From contig USLU01000015.1 in assembly GCA_900555635.1 (NCBI GenBank), positions 1 through 64,000 on the forward strand: a DNA stretch of 64,000 nt, written 5' to 3'. The notes beneath the pieces are model-generated. The model was not told where the DNA came from. It saw only the letters and a list, made by a program, of their open reading frames with translations, and ran no database searches. The DNA is from an uncultured Bacteroides sp. Its GTDB lineage: Bacteria > Bacteroidota > Bacteroidia > Bacteroidales > Bacteroidaceae. Both the position numbers and the translations under genes were made by a program. This document shows, in pieces, positions 34,465-45,119 of this stretch. Every line of letters begins with the position of its first letter. Position 1 is the stretch's first letter.

Positions 34465-37400
34465 TTATTCCTCCTTTCTCCTGTCAGCATTCTCCTTCAG
34501 CCGTTTCACATATTCGGATGGAATGGCGCCGAATTCCTCCTTGAAGCACTGCCGGAAGTAGAAAAGGTTATTGATACCTACCTTGAATGCTATCTCTGAG
34601 ATGTTATACTTCCCTTCAAGTAGGAATTGTTCCGCATACTTCATCCTTATTTTGCGTACATATTCATTGGTAGATAATCCGGTCAGAGCTTTCATCTTGC
34701 GGTAGAGGGTGGAACTGCTCATACACATCTTGTCCGAAAGATAACTGATATCAATCTTGTCCGAAGAGAGGCGCTCTTCAATTAATTGATTGATCTTCTG
34801 TATAAACTCATTATCCAACTTGGTGAGCGATTCTGTAATGATCGTCGATTTATCATTGATAGCGGTATTTGTACTAAAATGCTTCGCCAACTTCCGTCTT
34901 GATTGCAACAGGTTTTCTATACGGCTACGCAGCAGGCTGGCGCTGAATGGCTTGGTCAGGTAAGAGTCGGCACCTACCTGATATCCTTCTTCTTTATCTT
35001 TCAGCGAGTCTTTGGCAGTCAGCAAGATGATAGGTATATGGCTGGTACGCACATCTCCTTTCAACTCGCGGCACATTTCATTACCATCCATAACAGGCAT
35101 CATGATGTCGCTGACGATGATGTCCGGTATTTCCTTCAAAGCACTTTCTTTACCTAGTTTGCCGTTGGCGGCTGTTTTTACTTCGAAACTGTCTGAGAAG
35201 GATTCGGCTATATAGTCGCATATATCCGGATTGTCCTCTACAATCAGTAAGATAGGCTTACTGTTGTCGGGTATTTCGGGTTCTTGGATAGCAGTCGTTT
35301 CCGGTTTATTTTCCTGTTTTTGTTCTTGCGAATCAGCATGCAAAGCATTGGGATATGTATTGTCAGCAAGCAAGCTGATGCAGAAGGCACTTCCGGAATT
35401 GAGTATGCTTTCTACGCTGATTTCCCCTTCGTGCAGAGTGACCAGGTTTTTTACCAATGACAGACCGATGCCTGTACCTGATGACTGATGTTTACCTCCT
35501 TCCTGATAGTATCGGTCGAAAATATGAGGTAATGCTTCCGGTCTGATACCGTGACCGGTATCGCTTACACGGATATCTATGTAATTCACTTCGGCACGTT
35601 GAGCTCTGCTGAGGCTAACGGTGATATTTCCTTTCTCGGTGTATTTCAAGGCATTGGATATCAGATTGTCTAGTACAATCTGAATGACTTCTTTGTCAAA
35701 ATACATAAGTATATGCTCGTCTTCTATTTCCAACCGGATATCGACATCTGTTTTGCGATTCAGTTCCTTGTATTTCAGACCTATCTCGTGAATGAGTGTT
35801 GCCAGATTGTCCCGGCTTACACAGAGCTTTTTATTTTGTGTTTCGGTCTTTCTGAATTCCAGGATTTGATTAATCAGATTCAGCAGGCGGATGGCGCTCT
35901 GATGAATGACGGAGATCTTCTGTGCATCTTTCGTAGACAATGTATTGTCTTTCTGTATATCTTCCAGTGGACCTAATATCAGTGTAAGCGGTGTACGAAG
36001 CTCATGCGTGATATTGGTATAGAAGCGCAGACGTTCATTATTCAACTCCTGTTCTTGTTCGTGGCTTTGCTTTTCCAGTTTGTACAAGGTTTCTACAGCC
36101 AGTCTTTTTTTATAAACGTAGAGTATATAAAATAAAAGGGCAAGCGAGGATAGTACATAAAAGGTCTTTGCCCACCAAGTGAGCCAAAGAGGAGGAGTGA
36201 TGTGAATATTCAAGGAAGTAACTTCGTCCGACCATTTCTGATTGCGCATTCGTGTCTTTACCTGTAATTGGTATCTTCCGGGAGGAAGATTACGGAAAGT
36301 CACTTTGTTAGGATCGGGCAATGTGTACCACGTGTCCTCAAGTCCTTTCAGCATATAGGCGTATTCCACTTGATTGACCAGCGCATAGTTTTGTATATTG
36401 AAGGTGATGCTGAAACTGTTTTGTTTATAGTTCAATTCCACGTTATTCTGACCTTTCAGTGCTATGGTATTCTGGCTGTTACCGGTATTATTAATAGGAT
36501 CGGCTATCTCGATGTTGGTGATAAATGCAGGAGGCGATTTACGTTCTTGTAACACCTGTCCGGGATTGAAGTAGCACAATCCGTTGATAGAACCGAAATA
36601 GAAGTTTCCGTCTTGCCCATAAGCCACGCATCCACGGCTGAAACTACTCATAGGAAGGTGGTCGTGATGGTCATAATTATAGAACGTATCTTTACTGTGA
36701 ACGAAGCAGCTAATGCCCTTGTTCGTGCTAACCCAAATATTGCCGGCTTTATCTTCGCCGATGGCATGTATATGTGTATTGGCAAGTCCATTTTCGCGTT
36801 GATATACTTTGTATGCTTGGTCGGTAAGAGACGGAAAACATACCAGTCCTTCACCGGTAGCTACCCACAGACGCTTCCGGCTATCTTCATAGATGGCATT
36901 GATGGTATTCGAAGGAAACTTATTCTGAACATTGAATAGCTTGATATCTTTTAGTTGGGCATCATACAGTCCCAGTCCTCCGCCAAAAAAGCCTACCCAT
37001 ATCTGTCCTTTGGTATCTTTCAATATACATCTTACCAGATTGTTCTCTCGATTATAGTGCTCCTTTATCGTCTTCTTTTCCGAGTCGATAAGGTAAATGC
37101 CTTCACTTGTCCCTATCCAAATGTTGCTCTCTTTGTCTTCAAAGAATGATCGTACGTCAGAATGAGCTTTGTCTTGAGGGAGAATTTGCTGGAAAGTTTT
37201 GGAATGAGGATTATAATGAATGATTCCTCCGTAAAAGAGTCCGAACCATAAATTACCTTTCGAGTCACAAAGTGCGGCTTGTACTGTATTACTGTTTAGT
37301 TTTCCGTTTTCACTATTATAGACTGCGATACGTTTCCCTTTACTAAATACATTGATACCTCCTCCGTCAGTACCAATCCAAAGATTGCCAGACTTGTCAA

Positions 37401-38538
37401 TGCAGATGCCGGAGGCTATTTTGGTAGTCAGGCTGTTTCCATTGGATGGGAAAGGGGTATAATTGTATGTATTGAAAAGTAAAGGTTCGTGTCTTATGAA
37501 GTTGATGCCACCTCCCCATGATCCTGCCCATACATTATTGAAAGAATCCTGGAATAAGCATCGTATACTCGAATTGGATAGTCCGTTTTCATCATCTCCT
37601 TCTTTAATGATAGTGAAATGAATCAGATCGGTGGAAAGGAAAAGATGTTGTGATAAATCAAGAATGGCTATTCCGCCAAATTCCATAGCTATCCAAAGTT
37701 TGTTGTCGTTTAGTTGGCGGATATCGTATATGCGGTGCGAAATATTATTCATCTTATCGTTGATAAGGATGAAGTTCTCCGTTTCAGGGTTAAATAGTGC
37801 CAGTCCCTTATCGGTTCCTACCCAGATGTTGCCGTTTTTGTCTTTGTAGACGCATGTCACTTCATTACCGGGAAGACTATGCGGGTTTTGAGGGTTATGA
37901 GAGAAGTTTTTAGCTTTTCTATCTTTGATGGACAATACACTGAAACCGTTGTGCACATGTCCTATGTATAACAGCCCGTTTCCTCCGTCGGCAACAGACC
38001 AAATATGATTACTGGCAAGCCCGGGTACAGTATTGGTATTATAATGAGTGAATTTGCCGGTTTGTTTGTCGAAATAATCAATACCTTCCCAATAGGTACA
38101 TATCCACAAGTTACCATCGGCTGCGGCAACAATCTTGGTGATGTCGTCGGTTATCAGGCTGGAGGGGTCTTGCTCATCATGTTTATAGGTAGTGAAAGTA
38201 TCGTTGACATAATTGTATGCATTCACTCCTGCCCGTTGTGTGCCTATCCATAAGATAGAGTCGACGGGATCATCCAATAAACAATTCAATTCATTGCCGG
38301 TGATGCTTTGGCGGGCGGTGGACTCTTCTTTATAATAAGGTATAAAACGTATGCCGTCAAACTTGTTGAGCCCTTCTTCTGTAGCAAACCATAAGAAACC
38401 TTTTTTATCCTGAGCTATACTAACGACATGATTGTTGGATAACCCTTCTTTCATGCCTAACTGATTGATAGTATGCAACTGTGCCGGTAATGTAAAAGGG
38501 AGGAAACATAGAATGATAGAGAGTAGTGTCTGTTTCAT
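34465..38538 (-). CDS. Hybrid two-component system sensor/regulator (HTCS)
   Basis: One-protein glycan sensor and transcription activator, 1357 residues from the Met at 38538 (signal MKQTLLSIILCFLPFTLPAQ; the frame is open to 38637). A periplasmic double beta-propeller of about fourteen regulator-propeller repeats (WIGT/WVGT motifs, 30-680), a Y_Y_Y domain (about 705-780), one membrane helix (790-810), the kinase with His845 (THELRTP), HATPase (GTGIGLSLV at 1021-1029), the receiver with Asp1144 (VSDIMMP), and a C-terminal AraC HTH (about 1250-1350). Divergent from the SusC/D operon, so it should activate that locus on binding its oligosaccharide. Confidence 0.96.
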   Translation of the reverse strand: MKQTLLSIILCFLPFTLPAQLHTINQLGMKEGLSNNHVVSIAQDKKGFLWFATEEGLNKFDGIRFIPYYKEESTARQSITGNELNCLLDDPVDSILWIGTQRAGVNAYNYVNDTFTTYKHDEQDPSSLITDDITKIVAAADGNLWICTYWEGIDYFDKQTGKFTHYNTNTVPGLASNHIWSVADGGNGLLYIGHVHNGFSVLSIKDRKAKNFSHNPQNPHSLPGNEVTCVYKDKNGNIWVGTDKGLALFNPETENFILINDKMNNISHRIYDIRQLNDNKLWIAMEFGGIAILDLSQHLFLSTDLIHFTIIKEGDDENGLSNSSIRCLFQDSFNNVWAGSWGGGINFIRHEPLLFNTYNYTPFPSNGNSLTTKIASGICIDKSGNLWIGTDGGGINVFSKGKRIAVYNSENGKLNSNTVQAALCDSKGNLWFGLFYGGIIHYNPHSKTFQQILPQDKAHSDVRSFFEDKESNIWIGTSEGIYLIDSEKKTIKEHYNRENNLVRCILKDTKGQIWVGFFGGGLGLYDAQLKDIKLFNVQNKFPSNTINAIYEDSRKRLWVATGEGLVCFPSLTDQAYKVYQRENGLANTHIHAIGEDKAGNIWVSTNKGISCFVHSKDTFYNYDHHDHLPMSSFSRGCVAYGQDGNFYFGSINGLCYFNPGQVLQERKSPPAFITNIEIADPINNTGNSQNTIALKGQNNVELNYKQNSFSITFNIQNYALVNQVEYAYMLKGLEDTWYTLPDPNKVTFRNLPPGRYQLQVKTRMRNQKWSDEVTSLNIHITPPLWLTWWAKTFYVLSSLALLFYILYVYKKRLAVETLYKLEKQSHEQEQELNNERLRFYTNITHELRTPLTLILGPLEDIQKDNTLSTKDAQKISVIHQSAIRLLNLINQILEFRKTETQNKKLCVSRDNLATLIHEIGLKYKELNRKTDVDIRLEIEDEHILMYFDKEVIQIVLDNLISNALKYTEKGNITVSLSRAQRAEVNYIDIRVSDTGHGIRPEALPHIFDRYYQEGGKHQSSGTGIGLSLVKNLVTLHEGEISVESILNSGSAFCISLLADNTYPNALHADSQEQKQENKPETTAIQEPEIPDNSKPILLIVEDNPDICDYIAESFSDSFEVKTAANGKLGKESALKEIPDIIVSDIMMPVMDGNEMCRELKGDVRTSHIPIILLTAKDSLKDKEEGYQVGADSYLTKPFSASLLRSRIENLLQSRRKLAKHFSTNTAINDKSTIITESLTKLDNEFIQKINQLIEERLSSDKIDISYLSDKMCMSSSTLYRKMKALTGLSTNEYVRKIRMKYAEQFLLEGKYNISEIAFKVGINNLFYFRQCFKEEFGAIPSEYVKRLKENADRRKEE

Positions 38539-38564
38539 GACGTGATATTTTTCTTTCAACGAGT

Positions 38565-38572
38565 CAAATGTA
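38565..38572 (-). promoter_or_regulatory. Promoter -7 element of HTCS gene (TACATTTG)
   Basis: CAAATGTA on the plus strand is a perfect minus-strand TAnnTTTG, 26 bp from the start at 38538. Confidence 0.5.
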
Positions 38573-38669
38573 CAAATAAAACCTTTAAGTGATATATATA
38601 AATCGTTCATTGATGGATTTGTATCCATTCTCTGCATGATTTATATAGCTATCGCATTAAAAAATGGTA

Positions 38670-38677
38670 TATGTTTG
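38670..38677 (+). promoter_or_regulatory. Promoter -7 element of PUL operon (TATGTTTG)
   Basis: Perfect TAnnTTTG 65 bp upstream of the first PUL gene, without a clear -33 TTTG. That fits a promoter needing an activator such as the divergent HTCS. Confidence 0.5.
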
Positions 38678-38742
38678 CAGTGCCGATTGATGCGAATTGG
38701 CGGCAAAATGAACTTATTTGTTTAACTTTAAAAATAATATGT

Positions 38743-40269
38743 ATGAAGAAGCATTTTCTGAGTGCCACATTATGGGCATTTCTATCGCTAGCTTTATGTA
38801 CTACGGGATGTAGCGATGATGATGGCTATCCTGATGTGGATGGACAAAATCCTGCGATAACCTTGGTTACCGATCACATCGAGTCTGGTGCCGGTCATAG
38901 GTTTACTATCGAAGGTACGCTGGAGGACAAAGATGGTATCTCTTCCATCAATTTACAATGTGCAGATCTTAACTTGAACAAAACGATTGATCTGATTGAA
39001 ATCTACGGTGCTCCCAAAGAAACGTATAATCTGAGTTATTATTTTGACATCGACCGCGAGGAGATTGGCGAACGTTTCACTGTGAAAGTTACTGTGAATG
39101 ATGTAGGTGGACGCAGCGTTTCGCAAGATGTACTGATAACGATGGATGGTGACTTTGAAAACCCTACGTTCGTACTAGCTCCCGACAAGGAGGTTACAGT
39201 GCTGATGAAGAACGAAACAAAGTTCAAATTGAGCTTCACTGTGAAAGACGATAGAAAATTGGATTATGTACTTATTGATATCCCTAGTATTGAGGGTTTC
39301 GAAAGCCGTCGTGTAGAGGCTGAGGGACAAGCTGACTTTAGTTTCACTGAGAAAATAGTTCTTCCCAATGAAGTGAAGAGCTACAATGTTACTTTGACTG
39401 CTGTAGATGCCAAAGGCAAACAGACTGTTGTAAACAGTACCATCAATGTTTCCGACATGCCCGACTTCCCCAAAATGTATTTGGCCGACGTGGAAACTGT
39501 TGAAGAATTGAACAGTGATGTATTCGGAGTGCCGATGGTGATTAACCATACAGGTAAGTACCAATATCGGGCGCGTTACTATAATAAAGCAGCCGGTACG
39601 GAAATCTTCTTCTTGCCGCAGAAAACGGACTTTACTCCAATCTGTTTCGGTCTTGATCCGGAAGACAATACGAAACTGACGGATGATCCTGATACGGCGA
39701 AACCTATTGTACTTGATAAAGCAGGTGTTTATTACGAAATAGACATTAACGTGAAAGAGGCTACTTACAAAATGCGTACCTATTCGGTTACTGAAGCTAC
39801 CAACCCGATGAAATATGAATACGGCACGAAGTGCTTTGACCGTAAGGAAAATGGAAATGTAGAAGAATTTATCAACTTCTATATCGGTTGGGGCGGTTCT
39901 CCTAAAGATGCGGGTAATCATTTGTTTGTTCAGGATAAGACGAATCCTCATCTTTTCTATTATCCCGAAAATGGTGCTTGGACACTTGAAGCCGGTAAGG
40001 AAATGAATTTTATTATTTCCAATTCTCATCCCGACGATTGGTGGGATCATGTAGAGTGGCGTTGTGACAATTCTCAGGAGATAGAGAAGTTTGGCTACTT
40101 CAGCAAGAAGGGAGATGTGAATCCTAATTGGGAAGGCACCAATATGCGTTGGGAAGACGGCTCAGTGGTAGGCGACAACTGGATGAAGCCTACAGTTATG
40201 GCTACCGGTAATTACCGCTTCGAGTTTGACGCACACTTGGGGCGTGGCAAGATTGTTCCTGCTAAATAA
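38743..40269 (+). CDS. Surface glycan-binding-type lipoprotein of the PUL
   Basis: 508 residues from the ATG at 38743 (frame open from 38671). Signal and lipobox: LCTTGCSDDD. The N-terminal two thirds are Ig-like or cadherin-like beta domains (IEGTLEDKDGISSINLQ, then VKVTVNDVGGRSV), and the C-terminal part resembles SusE/SusF-type binding domains ending YRFEFDAHLGRGKIV. Encoded immediately before susC, it probably helps capture glycan on the cell surface. The ligand is unknown, and I cannot assign a named family with certainty. Confidence 0.75.
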   Translation: MKKHFLSATLWAFLSLALCTTGCSDDDGYPDVDGQNPAITLVTDHIESGAGHRFTIEGTLEDKDGISSINLQCADLNLNKTIDLIEIYGAPKETYNLSYYFDIDREEIGERFTVKVTVNDVGGRSVSQDVLITMDGDFENPTFVLAPDKEVTVLMKNETKFKLSFTVKDDRKLDYVLIDIPSIEGFESRRVEAEGQADFSFTEKIVLPNEVKSYNVTLTAVDAKGKQTVVNSTINVSDMPDFPKMYLADVETVEELNSDVFGVPMVINHTGKYQYRARYYNKAAGTEIFFLPQKTDFTPICFGLDPEDNTKLTDDPDTAKPIVLDKAGVYYEIDINVKEATYKMRTYSVTEATNPMKYEYGTKCFDRKENGNVEEFINFYIGWGGSPKDAGNHLFVQDKTNPHLFYYPENGAWTLEAGKEMNFIISNSHPDDWWDHVEWRCDNSQEIEKFGYFSKKGDVNPNWEGTNMRWEDGSVVGDNWMKPTVMATGNYRFEFDAHLGRGKIVPAK

Positions 40270-40291
40270 AATGTAACATTAGATTGAAAAT

Positions 40292-43200
40292 ATGAAAAAG
40301 CAGATATTATTATTATGTCTTGCGCTCATTAGCTTATGCAGTTATGCGCAGACCACTGTGAAAGGTGTAGTGACTTCGGCCACAGACAAGGAGCCGCTGA
40401 TTGGTGCAACGGTGCAGGTAAAAGGCACTGGAAACGGTACTATCACCGGGCTGAATGGAGATTATTCATTGGCGAATGTGCCTGATAATGCAGTACTCGT
40501 ATTCTCTACCATCGGTTTTGAGAATCAGGAAATAAAGGTTGCCGGTCAGTCGGTTATCAACGTGGTGCTCAAAGAATCGAGTGAATTATTGGATGAAGTA
40601 GTGGTTATTGGTTACGGTGCTGTGAAAAAGAGTGACTTGACCAGTTCTATCGCTACGGTGAAAGGTGACGAAATCACAGAAACCGTGACTGGTAACGCCA
40701 TGGATGCTTTGCAGGGTAAAGTGAATGGTGTGCAAGTTACCAGCGGTGGTGGTCCGGGTGCTACTCCGAAGGTGTTGATTCGTGGTGTAACGACTGTCAA
40801 CGGTACCAACCCGCTATATGTTGTAGACGGTATGCCGGTTGGTGACAATATCAACTTCTTGAACAGCAATGATATTGCTTCTATGGAGGTATTGAAGGAT
40901 GCTTCAGCAGCCGCTATCTATGGTACACGTGCATCAAACGGTGTTATCTTGATTACCACTAAGAAAGGAAAAATAGGCAAAACCCGTATCAATTGGAATA
41001 CCTCTGTAGGTTTCCAGACTGTAGCCAAACCGGATATTGCCGGTCCGGCTGAATATAAGGAAGTATTCAATACCCGTTACACGAACGATGGCTTGTCTTC
41101 CATTTGGAAGGATGAGGGTGCAACAACTAATCCGGGAGGTACCGACTGGTGGGATACCGTGGTCAATAAGACAGCCTTGGTGCAGAATCATTCGCTCAGT
41201 GTTGCCGGTGGCTCTGAACAGCTTGTTTACAACTTCAGCGTGGGTTACTATCGCAACAACTCACAATTTGATGTAGGTTATTGGGATAAAATCAATATTC
41301 GACTGAATACTGAATATACCTTCAATAAGTACGTGAAAATGGGTGTTGATATTGCTCCGCGTGTTGAATCATGGGATGATACTCCGAATGTATTCTCAGC
41401 TGCAATGGCCATGGACCCTACAACTCCAATGTTCCGTCCGCAAGATCAGTGGTCAGACAACGAGTTTAACAACTACCAACGTTCTTATAACAATCAAGAA
41501 TGGAATCCGGCCGGTAGTGTGGCCCGTCAAAACGCACACTCTCGCGAACTGGGTGCTATCCTGAATACCTATTTACAAGTGAATCCGATAGAAAAGTTGA
41601 CTTTGCGTACTCAGTTTGGCGCCAATGCGCACTATCGCCGTTCAGATACGTTCATTCCTGAATTTAGCATGGACCCGCTGGAACAGCAGACATTGAGCGA
41701 GATTACCCGTCGCAACCAGGAATGGTTTGACTGGAACTGGACGAACACGGCAACTTATGCGGATACTTTTGCCGAAAAGCATAACTTGAACGTTATGGCC
41801 GGTTTTACCGCTGAGCGTTTCGCATGGTACAACACGCAGGCTAGACGCGATAATGTGCCTAATAACTTGGATCAGATGCAAGAGGTGAATGCCGGACAGC
41901 AGGGTACAGACGAGGCAAATGGCGAAACAACTTACAATACGCTGGTTTCTTTCTTAGGACGTGTCATGTATAACTACGATAATCGTTACTACATCTCCGC
42001 GTCTCTCCGTGCCGATGGTTCTTCCCGTTTCCCCAAAGGAAATAAGTATGCTCTTTTCCCTTCAGTATCTGCTTCTTGGCGTGTCATCAGTGAGGGATTT
42101 ATGCAGGATCAGGAAATCTTCAGCGACTTGAAAATACGTGGTGGCTGGGGCCGTGTAGGTAACCAGAGCATCGATAACAATGCTACACTAACTTTGCTGA
42201 GCGAGACTCAATATTATTTGGGCAATGCATTGACGAATGGTTATTTCGTATCTACGGTAGGTAACAAACAGTTGAAATGGGAGACCGTTGAAGACTGGAA
42301 CTTAGGTGTAGACATGTCTTTCCTGGATTCACGTCTGGGTGTGACATTCGAGTATTTCCAAAAGAAGTCCATAGACATGCTCTACAAGAAGCAGAATATC
42401 TTGTCGCTGGGCTATGACAACTGGAACAGCCAGATTTGGATGAACATCGGTAGTATGCAGGCACGTGGTTGGGAATTGGGACTTTCCTGGCGCGATAACA
42501 TCGGTAAGGATTTCTCTTACGACCTTGGTCTGAATCTTTCTGCCGTACGCAACAAGGCTATCAAGTTCTCGGGTGACGGTCCTATCAATTTAGGTGGATT
42601 CAACAGTGACCAGATTATCCGTAATGAGGATGGTGGTTATATCTCACGCTTCTATGGTTATGTAGCCGATGGCTTGTTCCAGAACTGGGAAGAGGTATAT
42701 GCTCACACCGATGAACATGGAACCCTGATTCAGCCCAATGCGAAGCCGGGAGATATCCGCTTCAAGGATCGTGACCACAACGGCGTGCTCGATGCCAACG
42801 ATAAAGATTATATCGGTAATCCTTATCCCGACTTGATGATGGGTCTGAACATTGGCATGCGTTACAAGAATATCGACTTTGCCGCTAACTTCTATGGTAC
42901 GTTCGGTAATGATATTTACAATATAACTAAAGGAAGATATTCCGGTGCCGGCGGACAGAATGTTTGGGCAGGTACATTGGAAGAAGCATGGCACGGTGAG
43001 GGAACCAGTAATAAGATTCCCCGCTTGACGAGCAACGATTTGAACTTGAACTATAACCGTGTGTCTAGCTTCTATGTGGAAGACGGTTCCTATTTGCGTT
43101 GCAAACTGTTACAGATTGGTTATACACTTCCTAAGAAGTGGGTTGGTGGTGCTGATTTGCGCCTCTCTTTCTCGGCGCAGAATCCGTTTACTATTACCGG

Positions 43201-43339
43201 CTATTCCGGTATGGACCCCGAACGTCCGATGGTTGACGGTACTACCGATAATTCGGGTAGTGCCATCAATACTGGTATCGACAACGTGGCTTACCCTAAT
43301 CCGAGAACATTCTTATTCGGCATTGACTTTAAATTTTAA
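40292..43339 (+). CDS. susC: SusC-like TonB-dependent outer membrane transporter
   Basis: Oligosaccharide importer, 1015 residues, full length. Signal MKKQILLLCLALISLCSYAQ, a carboxypeptidase-regulatory-like domain (VKGVVTSATDKEPLIGATVQ), a TonB-box region (LDEVVVIGYGAVKKSDLTSS), the plug (DALQGKVNGVQVTSGGG, LYVVDGMPVG, ASAAAIYGTRASNGVILITT) and a 22-strand barrel ending NPRTFLFGIDFKF. It is 13 bp before susD, with which it forms the lidded import complex. Confidence 0.97.
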   Translation: MKKQILLLCLALISLCSYAQTTVKGVVTSATDKEPLIGATVQVKGTGNGTITGLNGDYSLANVPDNAVLVFSTIGFENQEIKVAGQSVINVVLKESSELLDEVVVIGYGAVKKSDLTSSIATVKGDEITETVTGNAMDALQGKVNGVQVTSGGGPGATPKVLIRGVTTVNGTNPLYVVDGMPVGDNINFLNSNDIASMEVLKDASAAAIYGTRASNGVILITTKKGKIGKTRINWNTSVGFQTVAKPDIAGPAEYKEVFNTRYTNDGLSSIWKDEGATTNPGGTDWWDTVVNKTALVQNHSLSVAGGSEQLVYNFSVGYYRNNSQFDVGYWDKINIRLNTEYTFNKYVKMGVDIAPRVESWDDTPNVFSAAMAMDPTTPMFRPQDQWSDNEFNNYQRSYNNQEWNPAGSVARQNAHSRELGAILNTYLQVNPIEKLTLRTQFGANAHYRRSDTFIPEFSMDPLEQQTLSEITRRNQEWFDWNWTNTATYADTFAEKHNLNVMAGFTAERFAWYNTQARRDNVPNNLDQMQEVNAGQQGTDEANGETTYNTLVSFLGRVMYNYDNRYYISASLRADGSSRFPKGNKYALFPSVSASWRVISEGFMQDQEIFSDLKIRGGWGRVGNQSIDNNATLTLLSETQYYLGNALTNGYFVSTVGNKQLKWETVEDWNLGVDMSFLDSRLGVTFEYFQKKSIDMLYKKQNILSLGYDNWNSQIWMNIGSMQARGWELGLSWRDNIGKDFSYDLGLNLSAVRNKAIKFSGDGPINLGGFNSDQIIRNEDGGYISRFYGYVADGLFQNWEEVYAHTDEHGTLIQPNAKPGDIRFKDRDHNGVLDANDKDYIGNPYPDLMMGLNIGMRYKNIDFAANFYGTFGNDIYNITKGRYSGAGGQNVWAGTLEEAWHGEGTSNKIPRLTSNDLNLNYNRVSSFYVEDGSYLRCKLLQIGYTLPKKWVGGADLRLSFSAQNPFTITGYSGMDPERPMVDGTTDNSGSAINTGIDNVAYPNPRTFLFGIDFKF

Positions 43340-43352
43340 TTCTTGATTATCC

Positions 43353-45002
43353 ATGAAACGAATATTTACAATAGTAGCTTTGATTGCTTCGCTGATGCTT
43401 ACTTCTTGCGAGGACTTCCTGAACGAGGACGTGCGCGGGCAATTGAACTTGGACACTTATTACAAGTCCATAGAAGAATGTGAATCCTCTGTGACGAGTT
43501 GTTATCAGGCGCTTACCTACGGAGGATGGTGGCAGATCAATACCGTATGGCTGCTTTCAGAGATGTGTAGTGATGATGCTTGGATGGGCAATACTTCGCA
43601 AAGCCAGAGTGACTATATCTCATTGGCGCACTATCAGGGAAACGGTGCCAGTAACGGTCCTATTTCTAACTTCTGGCAATATCGCTACAAGGGTATCTTG
43701 CGTTGTAACATTGCTATAGAGCATATTTCGGCTCTTGAAACTACGAATACTGAAGCTAGAGACCGTCTGGTAGCTGAAGCCCGTTTTCTGCGGGGATATT
43801 ATTACTTCGAACTGGTGAGAAACTTTGGAGGCGTGCCTCTGATGACAAGTTTCCAGATGCCGGAAGAGGTTCAAGGCACTGAACGTGCTACGGAAGAGGC
43901 AGTCTATAAGTTTATCGAAGATGATCTGAAGGCGGCGGCTGAGGTATTGCCGCAGCGTGGTGTTGCCCAAGTGGGACGTGCTACTCGTGGTGCTGCATTG
44001 GGCTTGTTGGGTAAGGTTTATCTTTATCAGGAGAAGTGGGAAGATGCTCGTAAAGCGTTGTATACAGTGATTGACGAAGGTAAATATAAGTTGCTTCCCA
44101 ACTTCGGTGACGTATGGAGCCTGGCATATGACAATAGTGAAGAGAGTCTTTTCGAGATTCAGTACGAATATCATCCTACGTTGGGCCTAGGCGGTTCGCT
44201 TGCTACAGTAACCGGTGCTCGTAATGGCCCTGGTGATGGCTGGAGTTGGTGTTTGCCTACTGCCAATTTGGAACAGGCTTATATGGATGCCGGTGATAAG
44301 GAACGTTTGAAGTGGACTATCATTAAATCCGGTTGTACCGAGATTGCCGGAGAAGACAAGTTCACAGAATTTGTAGAAACTAGCAAAGCCTTGAACAAAT
44401 ATCAGGAATACGTTGATAAGTATGGTTGGGATCCCAACTGCTATATCATTGATCCTGCGCAGCATAAATCTGCACGTGTCATCCGTAAGTATTTTTTGCC
44501 GCTGAAAGACCGTCCGGAAATCTATAATACAGATAAGAGTCCTTTGAACCATCGTATTCTGCGCTATGCCGATGTACTTTTGATGTACGCTGAGGCTTGC
44601 AACGAACTGGGGGATGATGATTCTGCACGTGGCGCCCTCAATGAAGTGCGTAAACGTGCGAAATTGGCTGATGTTACAGCAAGCGGAACTGAATTGCAGA
44701 AGGCCATTCGTCAGGAACGACGTCTTGAACTTGCTTTCGAGCAGAACCGTCTGTACGATATCCGCCGTTGGACGGACAACAATGGAAAGAAAGTTATTTC
44801 TAACTTGATGGGACCGGACGGAACATTCGTGAAGTGGAATACCAGCGAAGCGACCCGTGATGCTCTCGAATGGGCAAACCAAGGTGAGGCAAGCGATAAG
44901 GGTAAAGGTTTTATTGAAAGCCGTGATATGGTATTCCCGATTCCTTTGTATGAAATTACCATGTCTAATGGTTCGATTACCCAAAATCCGGGTTGGAATT
45001 AA
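43353..45002 (+). CDS. susD: SusD-like nutrient-binding lipoprotein
   Basis: Surface glycan-binding lid of the SusCD complex, 549 residues. Lipobox MLTSCEDF, the N-terminal SusD-like domain (SVTSCYQALTYGGWW), TPR-like helices with RFLRGYYYFELVRNFGGVPL, and the C-terminal RagB/SusD domain (HRILRYADVLLMYAEACNEL, GFIESRDMVFPIPLYEI, ITQNPGWN). It follows susC by 13 bp. A strong hairpin lies after its stop codon. Confidence 0.97.
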   Translation: MKRIFTIVALIASLMLTSCEDFLNEDVRGQLNLDTYYKSIEECESSVTSCYQALTYGGWWQINTVWLLSEMCSDDAWMGNTSQSQSDYISLAHYQGNGASNGPISNFWQYRYKGILRCNIAIEHISALETTNTEARDRLVAEARFLRGYYYFELVRNFGGVPLMTSFQMPEEVQGTERATEEAVYKFIEDDLKAAAEVLPQRGVAQVGRATRGAALGLLGKVYLYQEKWEDARKALYTVIDEGKYKLLPNFGDVWSLAYDNSEESLFEIQYEYHPTLGLGGSLATVTGARNGPGDGWSWCLPTANLEQAYMDAGDKERLKWTIIKSGCTEIAGEDKFTEFVETSKALNKYQEYVDKYGWDPNCYIIDPAQHKSARVIRKYFLPLKDRPEIYNTDKSPLNHRILRYADVLLMYAEACNELGDDDSARGALNEVRKRAKLADVTASGTELQKAIRQERRLELAFEQNRLYDIRRWTDNNGKKVISNLMGPDGTFVKWNTSEATRDALEWANQGEASDKGKGFIESRDMVFPIPLYEITMSNGSITQNPGWN

Positions 45003-45040
45003 ACGTTTGTTTGTAGGATAACTAATAGCCTATTTGTAGT

Positions 45041-45081
45041 ATCTCAATTCTCCTCCCTCCTGAGAGGAGGGGAATTGAGAT
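45041..45081 (+). terminator. Hairpin between susD and GH30
   Basis: ATCTCAATTC (45041-45050) pairs with GAATTGAGAT (45072-45081), and the inner CCTCC/GGAGG extends the stem. No following T run beyond TTGTTT. Likely partial terminator or 3' stabiliser, giving more SusCD than enzyme. Confidence 0.6.
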
Positions 45082-45119
45082 ATCTTGTTTAATGCGATGT
45101 GTCATTTAATACATAGAAA

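Noticed and set aside
39175..40050. 291-codon frame opposite the PUL lipoprotein
   Set aside because: Antisense shadow; the plus-strand frame has signal peptide and lipobox.
43620..44174. 184-codon open frame opposite susD
   Set aside because: It lies wholly inside a clear SusD gene on the other strand and has no family features.
44187..44984. 265-codon open frame opposite susD
   Set aside because: Antisense shadow of the SusD coding sequence.
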